Origin: CAYLTX01 sp046545675
Lineage (GTDB): Bacteria > Myxococcota_A > Bradymonadia > Bradymonadales > Bradymonadaceae
Direction: 5' to 3'
NCBI GenBank assembly: GCA_046545675.1
Contig: JBKGZI010000020.1
Coordinates: 1-28,109, forward strand
Length of the DNA stretch: 28,109 nucleotides
Part shown: positions 1 to 7,979 of the stretch, in pieces
Layout: each line of letters begins with the position of its first letter
Numbering within the stretch: position 1 is the stretch's first letter
Notes under the pieces: model-generated
Told to the model about the DNA's origin: nothing
Databases searched by the model: none
Seen by the model: the letters and a program-made list of their open reading frames with translations, nothing else
Program-made: the position numbers and the translations under genes

Positions 1-57
1 CAGTTCAACTACGGGTCACGGTCGCGGTCACGTGCACGGTCACGAAAAACACAGGCC

Positions 58-86
58 TTCATTTCCACCCCCGCCCACACTAGAAT
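58..86 (+). promoter_or_regulatory. Putative leaderless promoter of the M20 peptidase gene
   Basis: A -10-like hexamer TAGAAT (81-86, 5 of 6 consensus bases) lies exactly six bases before the ATG at 93. A weak -35-like TTCATT lies at 58-63 with a 17-base spacer. Transcription would start at or next to the ATG, giving a leaderless mRNA. No Shine-Dalgarno sequence is visible before this ATG, which fits. The -35 match is poor (3 of 6), so this is a suggestion only. Confidence 0.35.
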
Positions 87-92
87 GCCCCC

Positions 93-1568
93 ATGAAGAA
101 CACCCTCCTCAAAACTCTCGGCATTCTCGCCGCCCTCGTCGCGCTCTTAGCCACGGTGCTGGTCGTGCGGGCGACCACCATGGAGTCAGTCCAGCCGGAG
201 GTCTCGGCGCCGGAGGGCCTGCCGCAGGTCGACGACGGTGCCGTCGAGCGCCTGGCCGGCGCGGTGCGGATTCCGACCGTCTCGCCGGCCGATTATACCG
301 CCGAGCAGCTCGAGCCCTTCGAGGAGCTCGACGCGTATCTGCGAGATTCTTTTCCGCGGGTCCACGCCGAGCTCGACCGCGAGGGGGTCGGCCCGTGCAG
401 CCTGATGTATACCTGGGAGGGCGACGACCCGCAGGCCAAGCCGGCGGTGCTGATGTCGCATCTGGACGTGGTGCCGGTCGAGGACGGCGAGGAGGCCGAC
501 TGGACGCACCCGCCGTTTTCGGGCGCGGTGGTCGACGGCTACGTCTGGGGGCGCGGAACGCTCGACATCAAGGTGGGCGTGCTGGGCATCCTGGAGGCGA
601 CCGAGGCGCTGCTCGAGGCTGGCCACAAGCCACGGCAGACGTTTATCTACGCGTTTGGCTGCGACGAGGAGATCGGCGGGCGCCGCGGCGCAAAGAAGAT
701 CGCCGAGCTGCTCGACGAGCGTGATACCCGCGCCGATTATGTCCTCGACGAGGGGCTGGTCATCACCGAGGGCATCATGCCCGGCGTCGACCGTCCGGTG
801 GCGCTTATCGGGCTGGCGGAGAAGGGCTTTTTGACGCTGAATCTGACCGCGCGGGCCGAAGGCGGCCACTCGTCGATGCCGCCCTTCGAGACGGCCATCG
901 GCATCCTCTCCGGTGCGATCAAGCGCATCGAGGACCGGCAATTCGACGCCTATCTCAATCCGCCGGCCCGCCAGATGTTCGAGGCGATCGGCCCCGAGAT
1001 GCCCATGGCGATGCGGCTGGTCTTCGCCAATCTGTGGCTGCTCGAGCCGGTGCTCATCGGCCAGCTCGAGCAAAAGAAACAGACCAACGCCACCGTCAGA
1101 ACGACCACCGCGGTGACCATCTTCAACGGCGGCGTCCAGGATAATATCCTGCCCAAGACGGCGCGCGCGAGCGTCAACTTCCGCATCGCCCCCGGCCAGA
1201 CCGTCGAGGACGTCAAGCGCCACGTCGAGACCGTCATCGACGACGACCGCGTCGAGATCGCCACGCCCGAGGCGAGCTTCACCTCCGACCCCTCGCCGGT
1301 CTCGAGCACGGAATCGGCGGCTTTCGAACACGTGCGCCGGACCACCCGACAAGTCTTCGGCGAGGAGACCATCGTCATCCCCGGCCTGATGGTCGGCGGC
1401 AGCGACTCGCGCTGGTTCACCGACGTCGCCGACGACGTCTACAGATTCATCCCCACCCGCCTCGGCGCCGACGACACCAAGCGCATCCACGGCGTCGACG
1501 AGCGCATCGGCGTGGAGAATTACGAAAATATCGTGCGCTACTACATGCAGTTGATGCGCTCGGAGTAA
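93..1568 (+). CDS. Membrane-anchored M20 family metallopeptidase (PM20D1/carboxypeptidase-like)
   Basis: This is a 491-residue zinc-dependent amidohydrolase of peptidase family M20, which cleaves terminal amide bonds of small peptides or N-acyl amino acids. Residues 5-26 form one hydrophobic segment, so the enzyme is probably anchored facing the periplasm. The M20 residues are visible: HLD (H123 metal, D125 catalytic), D158 in GRGTLD, the pair E192-E193 (catalytic base and metal) in DEEIGG, and H466 near the end in KRIHGVDE. The lid domain begins near GGHSS at about 258. The length and the long N-terminal stretch fit the PM20D1/carboxypeptidase S branch better than the shorter ArgE/DapE enzymes. 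The ATG at 93 is chosen because it opens directly into the signal anchor. The next gene starts two bases after the stop, so the two are probably cotranscribed. The physiological substrate cannot be read from the sequence. Confidence 0.9.
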   Translation: MKNTLLKTLGILAALVALLATVLVVRATTMESVQPEVSAPEGLPQVDDGAVERLAGAVRIPTVSPADYTAEQLEPFEELDAYLRDSFPRVHAELDREGVGPCSLMYTWEGDDPQAKPAVLMSHLDVVPVEDGEEADWTHPPFSGAVVDGYVWGRGTLDIKVGVLGILEATEALLEAGHKPRQTFIYAFGCDEEIGGRRGAKKIAELLDERDTRADYVLDEGLVITEGIMPGVDRPVALIGLAEKGFLTLNLTARAEGGHSSMPPFETAIGILSGAIKRIEDRQFDAYLNPPARQMFEAIGPEMPMAMRLVFANLWLLEPVLIGQLEQKKQTNATVRTTTAVTIFNGGVQDNILPKTARASVNFRIAPGQTVEDVKRHVETVIDDDRVEIATPEASFTSDPSPVSSTESAAFEHVRRTTRQVFGEETIVIPGLMVGGSDSRWFTDVADDVYRFIPTRLGADDTKRIHGVDERIGVENYENIVRYYMQLMRSE

Positions 1569-1570
1569 TC

Positions 1571-2026
1571 ATGCGCGACGAATGGAGAGAGGCGTTCACC
1601 CAGAAGGCACGCGCCCACTGGACCCCGGAGCGCGTCGAAGAGCTCACCGGCGGCAAGGACTTATTGGTGTTGCCCAACCAGGCGCCGGCGCTGCTGCGGG
1701 CGCTGGGTGAAGGGCTGGACGAGGAGTTCGACGGACGCGAGGCACCCGGCGCGTTCGCGCCCATCTGGCAGACCCCGCAGCTCTGCCGCGAGACCGCCGC
1801 CACGATGACCGACACTTTCCGCACGCTGCTGCTTCGCGCCGCCGGCTACGACACCCGCGCCGTCGAATTCGTCCCCTCCGAGCACACCCCCAAAAACACG
1901 CTCATCCGCGCGATTCGACGCGACGAGCCCGGCGGCGACGCATGGGTCGAATATGTCGCCCTGCGCGACGCCACCGGCGGCGTGGGCATCAAGCTCGAAG
2001 GGCTGCTGGCGATCTGCGACTTGTGA
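1571..2026 (+). CDS. Small hypothetical protein, possibly a methyltransferase C-terminal remnant
   Basis: This 151-residue protein starts at an ATG two bases after the stop of the M20 peptidase gene, so translation is probably coupled. It has no signal peptide or membrane segment and is predicted cytoplasmic. The stretch around residues 97-115 contains EFVPSEHTPKNTLIRA. A similar EHTPKN-type motif occurs, as far as I recall, near the C-terminus of some class I SAM-dependent methyltransferases. The glycine-rich SAM-binding motif of such enzymes is absent, so this would be a C-terminal piece or an unrelated protein. It is followed by decayed sequence, which fits a region that is losing genes. 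Function is not assigned. That it is coding is moderately well supported by codon pattern and placement. Confidence 0.6.
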   Translation: MRDEWREAFTQKARAHWTPERVEELTGGKDLLVLPNQAPALLRALGEGLDEEFDGREAPGAFAPIWQTPQLCRETAATMTDTFRTLLLRAAGYDTRAVEFVPSEHTPKNTLIRAIRRDEPGGDAWVEYVALRDATGGVGIKLEGLLAICDL

Positions 2027-2154
2027 TCCCGACCGATTCGGTGGCCATGGGGCCCGATAGGCTCGGACATATTCGACAGTATTCTTCATTCTCGAATGTA
2101 CTCGTCTCGACACTTGTTGCATCAAAGTGGCGAAGTGCTCCGATGCACTGGTTC

Positions 2155-2186
2155 GACTCATCACCGAGCAGACTCATCACCGAGCA
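2155..2186 (+). repeat. Perfect 16-bp tandem duplication
   Basis: The 16-mer gactcatcaccgagca occurs twice in a row, at 2155-2170 and 2171-2186. Sixteen is not a multiple of three, so the duplication shifts the reading frame of the histidine-kinase-like remnant that it precedes. It looks like a slippage or duplication scar. Confidence 0.85.
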
Positions 2187-2310
2187 AGTGAACGGACGCA
2201 TCGGCCTCGAGTCTACCCCCGGTGAGGGCGCGCCCTTCTATGTCGAATTTCCGAAGGCCTGCACCTGTGCAAGATCTGAGCAGCTTTCCCCGAGGTCCAT
2301 GAAGTTGTAG
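2161..2310 (+). pseudogene. Remnant of a sensor histidine kinase C-terminus
   Basis: Codons from about 2170 read SRLITEQVNGR followed by IGLESTPGEG and FYVEFP. This matches the last part of a HATPase_c domain: the helix after the G2 box, the small-Gly turn, and the final strand in the form S-x-P-G-x-G-x-x-F-x-x-x-P. The upstream ATP-binding N, G1 and G2 boxes are absent, and no start codon with a ribosome site is nearby. The frame runs to a stop at 2308-2310 with an unrelated tail. The 16-bp tandem duplication sits at its 5' edge. I read it as a fragment left from a deleted two-component kinase gene. The rest of the gap between 2027 and 2361 holds nothing else I can identify apart from the possible promoter at 2305-2333. 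Confidence 0.6.
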
Positions 2311-2333
2311 GCTTGCGTATATCTCAGTAGATT
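2305..2333 (+). promoter_or_regulatory. Possible sigma70-type promoter for the secreted hypothetical gene
   Basis: TTGTAG (2305-2310) and TAGATT (2328-2333) are separated by 17 bases and lie about 30 bases before the ATG at 2362. They match the consensus at 3 of 6 and 4 of 6 bases. The area is locally AT-richer than its surroundings. This is weak evidence. Confidence 0.3.
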
Positions 2334-2361
2334 GATCGATAACTCTCACAACGGAATAGCC

Positions 2362-2916
2362 ATGCATAAGCTCATCACCTCGACGATCGCAGTTGCCTTC
2401 GGCCTACTTCTCTGCGCCCCGGCTCTGGCGCAAGACGACGAAGCGTCGGCCGAGGAGCAAATTAGTGGCACCTACACCCTCTCGGTGCCGCAGAAGAAGG
2501 CGCGAGCCAGCATCAACCAGAAGATCGAGGATCTCGTCGACGATATGAACTTCGTCAAACGCCCGTTCGCGCGCAGCTCGCTGAAGGGCACGACCGAGCC
2601 GTGCGGCAAGCTGACGCTCGAATTTCCCAGCGACGAGGTCTCGGTCAAATGTCACGGCAAGCCGGTCACCGTCTCACCGGACGATGGAACGCAGGCCCCC
2701 TATAAATCTGACGACGGCGAGACCTATCAGGTCCGCCAGGAGATGAAGGGCAAGGCTCTGACGCAATTTTTCAGGGGGGAAGACGGCACGCGCACCAACA
2801 CCTACACATTGTCCGACGGTGGAGACACCCTCAACCTCGCGGTCAAGATCGAGAGCGACCAACTGCCGCGCCCGCTCACCTATAAGCTGAGCTTCAAGCG
2901 GGCATCGAGCAAATGA
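2362..2916 (+). CDS. Small secreted hypothetical protein with a cleavable signal peptide
   Basis: This is a 184-residue protein beginning MHKLITSTIAVAFGLLLCAP, with a likely signal peptidase I site at ALA-Q (after about residue 23). An in-frame ATG exists 30 bases upstream at 2332, but it would put a polar extension before the signal peptide, so I prefer 2362. The mature part is rich in alternating polar and hydrophobic stretches, with two cysteines (in EPCGKL and VKCHGK) that could form a disulfide. It ends in a run resembling beta strands (LTYKLSFKRAS). A lipocalin-like or small beta-barrel periplasmic fold is plausible, but I do not recognise the family. It stands alone after a decayed region and converges on the next gene, with only 18 bases between the two stops. 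Confidence 0.75.
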   Translation: MHKLITSTIAVAFGLLLCAPALAQDDEASAEEQISGTYTLSVPQKKARASINQKIEDLVDDMNFVKRPFARSSLKGTTEPCGKLTLEFPSDEVSVKCHGKPVTVSPDDGTQAPYKSDDGETYQVRQEMKGKALTQFFRGEDGTRTNTYTLSDGGDTLNLAVKIESDQLPRPLTYKLSFKRASSK

Positions 2917-2934
2917 GCACTCAGCGGATGTCGC

Positions 2935-3300
2935 TCAGCCAAAACCACGATTGACCGCGGCCGCGGCGCGTGAGGTGCAGACGGCCTCGATGAGCCGTGC
3001 GGAGTTTTTGACCGAGGCGGTCAACTCGGCCAGGCGGGGGTCGGGGCGGCCGTCGACCTCGAGGACGTGCAAAATATGCTCGACGCGCTCGAGCATCTCA
3101 CCGGCCAGCGTCGAATAGCTGGCGTGCTCTTCCTCGAGCTTCTCCAATTTGTTCTCGAAGCGACGCGTCGACTCGCGAAACTCCTCGACGCCCACATTAC
3201 ACGCCTCGGCCTGCTCGAGGTAGGACTGAGCACGCTGCAAAAAATTGCCGGTCAAGCTGCGCAGTGACTGGACCTGGTCGGTGTTCATTGCGTTCGACAT
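2935..3300 (-). CDS. Small helical/coiled-coil hypothetical protein
   Basis: This is a 121-residue, mostly alpha-helical cytoplasmic protein with no signal peptide or membrane segment. The middle (residues about 35-85) has heptad-like spacing of Leu and Ile in a Glu/Arg-rich stretch (FENKLEKLEEEHASY, then LERVEHILHVLEVDG), which suggests a coiled coil or helical bundle. The start at 3300 is chosen over an upstream in-frame ATG at 3324 because AGGAGA lies at 3308-3313, eight bases before the ATG. A good promoter lies further upstream at 3383-3411. It is a single-gene unit convergent with the secreted hypothetical gene. It lies downstream of the large polymer operon but has its own promoter, so it need not belong to it. 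I do not recognise the family. Confidence 0.75.
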   Translation of the reverse strand: MSNAMNTDQVQSLRSLTGNFLQRAQSYLEQAEACNVGVEEFRESTRRFENKLEKLEEEHASYSTLAGEMLERVEHILHVLEVDGRPDPRLAELTASVKNSARLIEAVCTSRAAAAVNRGFG

Positions 3301-3382
3301 GATGACATCTCCTGGAGCCGACAATTTCTAGCGCATTTATATTGCGCCCACTTCGCCAAGCGCATAAACAGGCTTCGTTAAA

Positions 3383-3411
3383 AGAATACTTCCCACCTGA
3401 GCCTGCGTCAA
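3383..3411 (-). promoter_or_regulatory. Sigma70-like promoter of the coiled-coil gene
   Basis: On the minus strand TTGACG (3406-3411, 5 of 6) and TATTCT (3383-3388, 4 of 6) are 17 bases apart. They lie in an AT-rich gap between the end of the large operon and the coiled-coil gene. The predicted start is near 3376, giving a leader of roughly 75 bases that contains the AGGAGA ribosome site. Confidence 0.55.
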
Positions 3412-3427
3412 TAACGGGCCGGCCGGC

Positions 3428-6400
3428 TTAGCCCTTGCGATCTTTGAACTTTTCGACCAACCAGCCGCCCTTTTGACGCTTGACCAGCTTCTGCATCAAG
3501 ATCGCCATGCGCGTGTGGCTGATGCGCTGGTCGACGAGCAGACGCTGGTAGTGCTCGGCCTTCCAGCGTCGACGCATCGCGTCGATGGGCTCGAGCATCC
3601 GCTCGATGAATTCGACGACGGGCAGCCAGCGTGAGTCATCGGCGCCGGCTGCACCGGCGTCGCGGTCGAGCGAAGCCCACTTGCGCTCGATCACCGCCGC
3701 CAGGTGGTTTCGCACCTGACTGATGATGGCAGCGTGCCGTAAGTTGACATCCAATTCGCCCAGGCGCCGCCAGGTGGTCAACGCGTCGAGCAAGGGGAAG
3801 TCGTTTCGGCCCTCGATCCAGCGCAGCTCGTCGGCGACCGCGCCGGCTGAGGCTCGATCGAGGGCGTCGAGATGCTGGACGGTGGCGTTGAATTCGACCC
3901 ACCGATAGACGAAGTCGAGGCCGGTGCCCTTGATATTTTGCGCCCCCATAATCGACACCACGCTCCCCGGCGCGACGACCTGCGAGACCCGTCGTACGAT
4001 ATAGTCGCCGGAGACATCGGGGTCGTCGATGGAGACGACGAGATCCCAGAAGCGCTCCTCGTATAACGCCATCAGGTGCTCGTGAAAGGCCGCCGCAGCG
4101 AGCTTGTCTTTCATGACCAACTCGGCTCTAGCTTCGAGACTGGCCGCGGCGAGCGCGCAACTGACCACCTCGAGCCAGGCCGGCTCGATATCCCGGCTGG
4201 GTGCAAAGGCGAGCTTGCGGGGGACGTCGGAGGCGTGGCCGGCGGCTTCCTTGTTATACGGTTGCAGCGCGCTGGTGACCTCGGCGTCGATGAGCGCGCG
4301 GATCGCCTCGATGCAGGCATTCCAGCGCGCGTCGGCGCCCACTTTGTCACGAAAAGACTCCAGCGTTTCAAAGCTGTCGAGGTTCTCCTCGAAGAGATCA
4401 ACCAGCAGGGCTCGGCACCGCTGGGCCTGACGTTCGGGCAGCGTGAGCCCACAGGAGTCGACCATCAGCCGCAACGACTCGACCAGCGCCTCGGGCTCGA
4501 AGGCGACCAGGCGAAGTTTCTTGAAGATCGAGTCCAGCCGCCCGCGAACCGTCTGCGGGTCGGCCTCGGTGCCGTCGTCGGGGAAGACGCTGACCCCGTC
4601 GAGATGATTGGCGAGGCTCTCGGCGAGGTAGTTTCGAAGCCCGCTCAAGTTGGTGCCGATGAGTACGTGTCGATCGGCCGCGATGTCGCGCACGATGATG
4701 TCGGCGAAGACCTTCGAGCGAGAGATCCGGTCGTAGCGGTTGTTGATCACCGTGATCACTCGCCGATTCAACTCCACGCTCGGATCGACCTTATCCAGGC
4801 CCATGCGCGTCCAGTTATTCATGAACCCGGCGCGCTCGTTGGCCGAGTTTCCGGCGATAAAGCTCAGCTTGCGGCCCAAAAGCTCGACCTCGGGGTATTT
4901 TTTGAGCACCCCGAGATCGGGCACGACGTGGTCGGCCATCTGAAAGATCGCGTACTCGGCCTCGAGCCCGAGGTGCTCGGCCATGGCGGCCACCAGCGCA
5001 ATATTGCGGGGGTGCTCGTTGTAGGGGAATCGATCCAGCACGTCGTCGGGCAGCAGGTATTCGTCTCTCTCGCCGACGACCTGCAGGTCGGTCTTCTTCT
5101 TGCGCGCCTCGTCTTGCAAGATCGGCAGCATCTCGCGCTCGGTGGTCAGGGCTTGGCCGCCGTCGGGCAAAAAGCCGGCGATGGTGCGGGCGACGTCGAC
5201 GCCCGCCGGGCCCTGAATGTCTTCGTGATCGGGATAGGCGTTGGTCAGAGTGACGAGGTCGTCGCGCATCCACTGCGACTGCAAAAGATCGACATAACGC
5301 GGGCTGAGCGCCATGCACTCCCACAAAAAGACATCGCAATTGAGCCGGGTGCCCAGGCCGAGCATGTCTCGCTGCTCCCAGATGGTCGCCTTGTCGTAGG
5401 GGCGGTAGATGAAGATCTCGCGAGCCTCGTCGCCGCGCGGGGCGTGAATGAACATCGCCTCGCAGCCGGTCGTCTTGACGAAGACGTCGTAGCCGAGTCC
5501 GTGGAACAAGCCCGCCTTGAGCCGCTCGGTGCCGGATTTTCCGCGGGTGCCCCACCCGCCGATGCACAGCGGAATCGAGGCTCGCCACCGATCGATGCGC
5601 CAGCGCGCCACGGTCAGGCGGCCCAAAAACAGCGCGGCCACCAAAAACAGCGCGATCGCCAGGTCGGCGATGCGTGCGCTCTCCCGCGAGAGCATGCGCA
5701 CCACGGTGCGCTCGACCCAGCCGCCCATGGTCTCGAGCGCCCCCCAGGTCGACGCGATCACGGCCACCAGGGCCGTCATATGCTCCTCGACGGCCTCGCT
5801 CGCTGGCTTCGTCTTGGCCGAGTCCTGACCTGCTCGCTCCTCGCGAGCCGAACTCTGTTCAGCCTGGCCATCTCCAACCAAACTGGCCCGCTGCGGGGCC
5901 GCCTCCAGCATCGGCCCCGCCGAACTCTGCGCGAAGAGCGCCCGCGTCTGCGGCGGGACCGGGTCGTCGTCGAGGTGGCGCTCGAAGCCGATCTCGGTGT
6001 GATAGACGTCTTCGATGCTGGCCAGGTACCGGGAACGCTGGCGTTCATCGTCCCCCTCGATGCTCGCCGATCGTTGGCGGTCGAGGCGGTCGTAACGCCA
6101 CGAGATCGCCCATAGGTTCCACAACCGGCGCAGCGGGTTTCTGGGCGCCTCGAGCGTGACCACGCCGACGGTGGTCACCAGAGTGATCGGACGGCGTGAG
6201 GTCTGAGCGTCGAGGACGTCATCGACCAACGGCAAATAAGGTCCCCACCCGCCCTCCTCGGAGATCTGGCGGCGCTCGCCGGGCACCGCCGTGGGCGTCA
6301 GCTCGCCGAGCTGCTCGGGGTGGGCGCGCAGCCAGCCCGGGTAGACCCGCCCGTGGGTGTGAAAATAGCCCTGGCGCTTATTCGGCGCCGGGTGTCGCAG

Positions 6401-7978
6401 CTCGTGTAGCACGCGCCACATGCGCATGCGGGTCTTCTCGCCGCGGCGCACCCGCCAGGAGCCAAAGCGTCGGTACGCGTAGAGACCAAAGCCCTCTCCG
6501 GCGGCGCGGGCCATCGCCCGCATGACCATCTGCCGGGTCCACTCCTCGGCCGAGATCTTGACGCTCTGGCCGTCATGCAGCCGCGCCAGCAGGCCGACCA
6601 GGTCCTCGACGTCGCCACCGGCGGCTCGGCCGGTGCGCTCGGCGAGGTGAAGGCGAAGCCGGGCGATCCGATTGGCCACGGCGGTATCCGGCTCGGCCTC
6701 GAGACGACGCCCCAACGCCGCGCGGATCATCTCGGCGGCCTGGCTGGCAGCCTCCGGGTCGCTCTCGGCCAGCCGGTCGAGCAAGGCCTCGAGTTCCTCG
6801 TGCAGACATCCGATGATCCAGGCCTCCGGCTCGCGCTGCAGACCGCGCATCAGGACGTCTGCGGCCGCCGTGGCGACCTCGCCTCCCCATTCAATCTGCC
6901 GCGCGAGGGCCAATAATGCCGCCCCTCGAACCTTGGGGCGCGGCTCGGTGCGCACCATCGCGAGCCGCTCGAGGTGCTCGACGGCGCGCGTCGAAGCCAG
7001 GCCCCCGAGCGTCTCGGCGATGGCCATGGCGACAGACTGACTGGCGTCGTCTCCGTCGGCCAAGACCTCGAGGGCGCGATCGGGGGCGTGCTCCCCCAGC
7101 AGGCGGGCGCAGTGAGCGCGCACATGCCAATCGTCTGGGCCCCCGGAGTCTCGCATGAACCGGTTCTCTACAATCTCGACGCCCGACTGTCGGTCGTGGA
7201 CGAGGATGCGAAGCGCAGCGATCTGCACCCACGAGGCCGCCTCGCCACCGTTGATCAGCAAGACCAGTCGGCGCACCCAATCCGCACGCACGAAGCTCGG
7301 GCTGTGGCGAAGCAGCAGCGACATCATCGGGTACAGCGCCAACAGCGCCTGCAGCAAGAGATCGGGGGCATCGACGTATTGAAAATACGCGCCCAGACGC
7401 CCTGCCGACTCGACCGAGCGCAGGCACTGCACTGCGGCCAGCTCTGCGTCTTCTTGGTGGTCCAGCCGGGCGAGCATATCGGCGGCCAGACGGGGCATCG
7501 CGTACAAAATCACGCGGATATGGCCGATCGTCTGGCTGATCTGACGCTGATGACGCTCCCGCAGCACGTCGAAGTCGAGGTAGTCGTCGAGCGCGCGCCG
7601 GTCGCGCCGAAAATCACGGCGGCTCGCGCTGTGCTCGCGAAGATGCTGGAGCATGACGCCGCGACGCGCCCGGCCCGTGGGCTGGTTGAAGTATTTGGTG
7701 GAGAACGCCGCGAACGCCTCCCGTCGCGCGCGCCACTCTCCGTGCAACGCCTCGAGGCACTGAGTCAGCTTCGCCCAGAGCGCGAGCTGCTCGTCGATGA
7801 AGACATGGGCGTCGACGAACTCGTCGACGAAGCTCTCCTGTTTGACCTTGCGTGCGCCCACGCGCCGCTCGACCTCGTCGACCGACTCGCCGTCGAGCCG
7901 GATGACAAGCGCCGGCAGCGCCTGGCGAAGCGTGGTCACCGCCGCTCCCTCCCCGGGTGTTCCAGCCTTGAAGATCAC
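3428..7978 (-). CDS. pgsB: Giant PgsB/CapB-type amide ligase with HEAT-like N-terminal half
   Basis: This 1516-residue protein probably forms amide bonds in an exported polymer by ATP-dependent acyl-phosphate chemistry, as Mur ligases and PgsB/CapB do. Residues about 1-450 are helical, with HEAT-like repeats near 245-400. A basic region follows, then one membrane helix near 768-790. The PgsB core starts at 805 with Walker A GWGTRGKS, then KTTG, WECMALSP, NAYPDHEDIQGP, YNEHPRNIAL and INNRYDRISRS, each of which has a counterpart in Bacillus PgsB. The closing motif (MGAQNIKG, like VGNIHG) comes only after an extra helical insert of roughly 200 residues. Bacillus PgsB has about 390 residues. The listed start is a GTG one base after the preceding stop. 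A second GTG at 7939 has a better ribosome site (AGGGAG) and may be the real start. This is the last gene of the six-gene operon. The substrate, glutamate or otherwise, is inferred only. Confidence 0.85.
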   Translation of the reverse strand: MIFKAGTPGEGAAVTTLRQALPALVIRLDGESVDEVERRVGARKVKQESFVDEFVDAHVFIDEQLALWAKLTQCLEALHGEWRARREAFAAFSTKYFNQPTGRARRGVMLQHLREHSASRRDFRRDRRALDDYLDFDVLRERHQRQISQTIGHIRVILYAMPRLAADMLARLDHQEDAELAAVQCLRSVESAGRLGAYFQYVDAPDLLLQALLALYPMMSLLLRHSPSFVRADWVRRLVLLINGGEAASWVQIAALRILVHDRQSGVEIVENRFMRDSGGPDDWHVRAHCARLLGEHAPDRALEVLADGDDASQSVAMAIAETLGGLASTRAVEHLERLAMVRTEPRPKVRGAALLALARQIEWGGEVATAAADVLMRGLQREPEAWIIGCLHEELEALLDRLAESDPEAASQAAEMIRAALGRRLEAEPDTAVANRIARLRLHLAERTGRAAGGDVEDLVGLLARLHDGQSVKISAEEWTRQMVMRAMARAAGEGFGLYAYRRFGSWRVRRGEKTRMRMWRVLHELRHPAPNKRQGYFHTHGRVYPGWLRAHPEQLGELTPTAVPGERRQISEEGGWGPYLPLVDDVLDAQTSRRPITLVTTVGVVTLEAPRNPLRRLWNLWAISWRYDRLDRQRSASIEGDDERQRSRYLASIEDVYHTEIGFERHLDDDPVPPQTRALFAQSSAGPMLEAAPQRASLVGDGQAEQSSAREERAGQDSAKTKPASEAVEEHMTALVAVIASTWGALETMGGWVERTVVRMLSRESARIADLAIALFLVAALFLGRLTVARWRIDRWRASIPLCIGGWGTRGKSGTERLKAGLFHGLGYDVFVKTTGCEAMFIHAPRGDEAREIFIYRPYDKATIWEQRDMLGLGTRLNCDVFLWECMALSPRYVDLLQSQWMRDDLVTLTNAYPDHEDIQGPAGVDVARTIAGFLPDGGQALTTEREMLPILQDEARKKKTDLQVVGERDEYLLPDDVLDRFPYNEHPRNIALVAAMAEHLGLEAEYAIFQMADHVVPDLGVLKKYPEVELLGRKLSFIAGNSANERAGFMNNWTRMGLDKVDPSVELNRRVITVINNRYDRISRSKVFADIIVRDIAADRHVLIGTNLSGLRNYLAESLANHLDGVSVFPDDGTEADPQTVRGRLDSIFKKLRLVAFEPEALVESLRLMVDSCGLTLPERQAQRCRALLVDLFEENLDSFETLESFRDKVGADARWNACIEAIRALIDAEVTSALQPYNKEAAGHASDVPRKLAFAPSRDIEPAWLEVVSCALAAASLEARAELVMKDKLAAAAFHEHLMALYEERFWDLVVSIDDPDVSGDYIVRRVSQVVAPGSVVSIMGAQNIKGTGLDFVYRWVEFNATVQHLDALDRASAGAVADELRWIEGRNDFPLLDALTTWRRLGELDVNLRHAAIISQVRNHLAAVIERKWASLDRDAGAAGADDSRWLPVVEFIERMLEPIDAMRRRWKAEHYQRLLVDQRISHTRMAILMQKLVKRQKGGWLVEKFKDRKG

Positions 7979-7979
7979 G

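Noticed and set aside
1..45. Short ggtcac/cggtcacg repeats at the window start
   Set aside because: Only three or four irregular copies are present, cut by the window edge. They could be the end of a repetitive His/Gly-rich coding region, but there is too little to call.
186..1490. Minus-strand open frame of 434 codons
   Set aside because: It lies antisense to the M20 peptidase, whose catalytic motifs are clear, and shows no domain of its own.
3414..3428. ggccggccgg palindrome at the end of the operon
   Set aside because: It is too short and has no T tract in the right place. I could not support a terminator for the operon here.
4076..6115. Plus-strand open frame of 679 codons opposite the PgsB-like gene
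   Set aside because: The minus strand here carries the recognisable PgsB motifs. The plus-strand product is low in hydrophobic order and rich in Arg/Gly/Ala/His, as expected from the antisense frame of a GC-rich gene.
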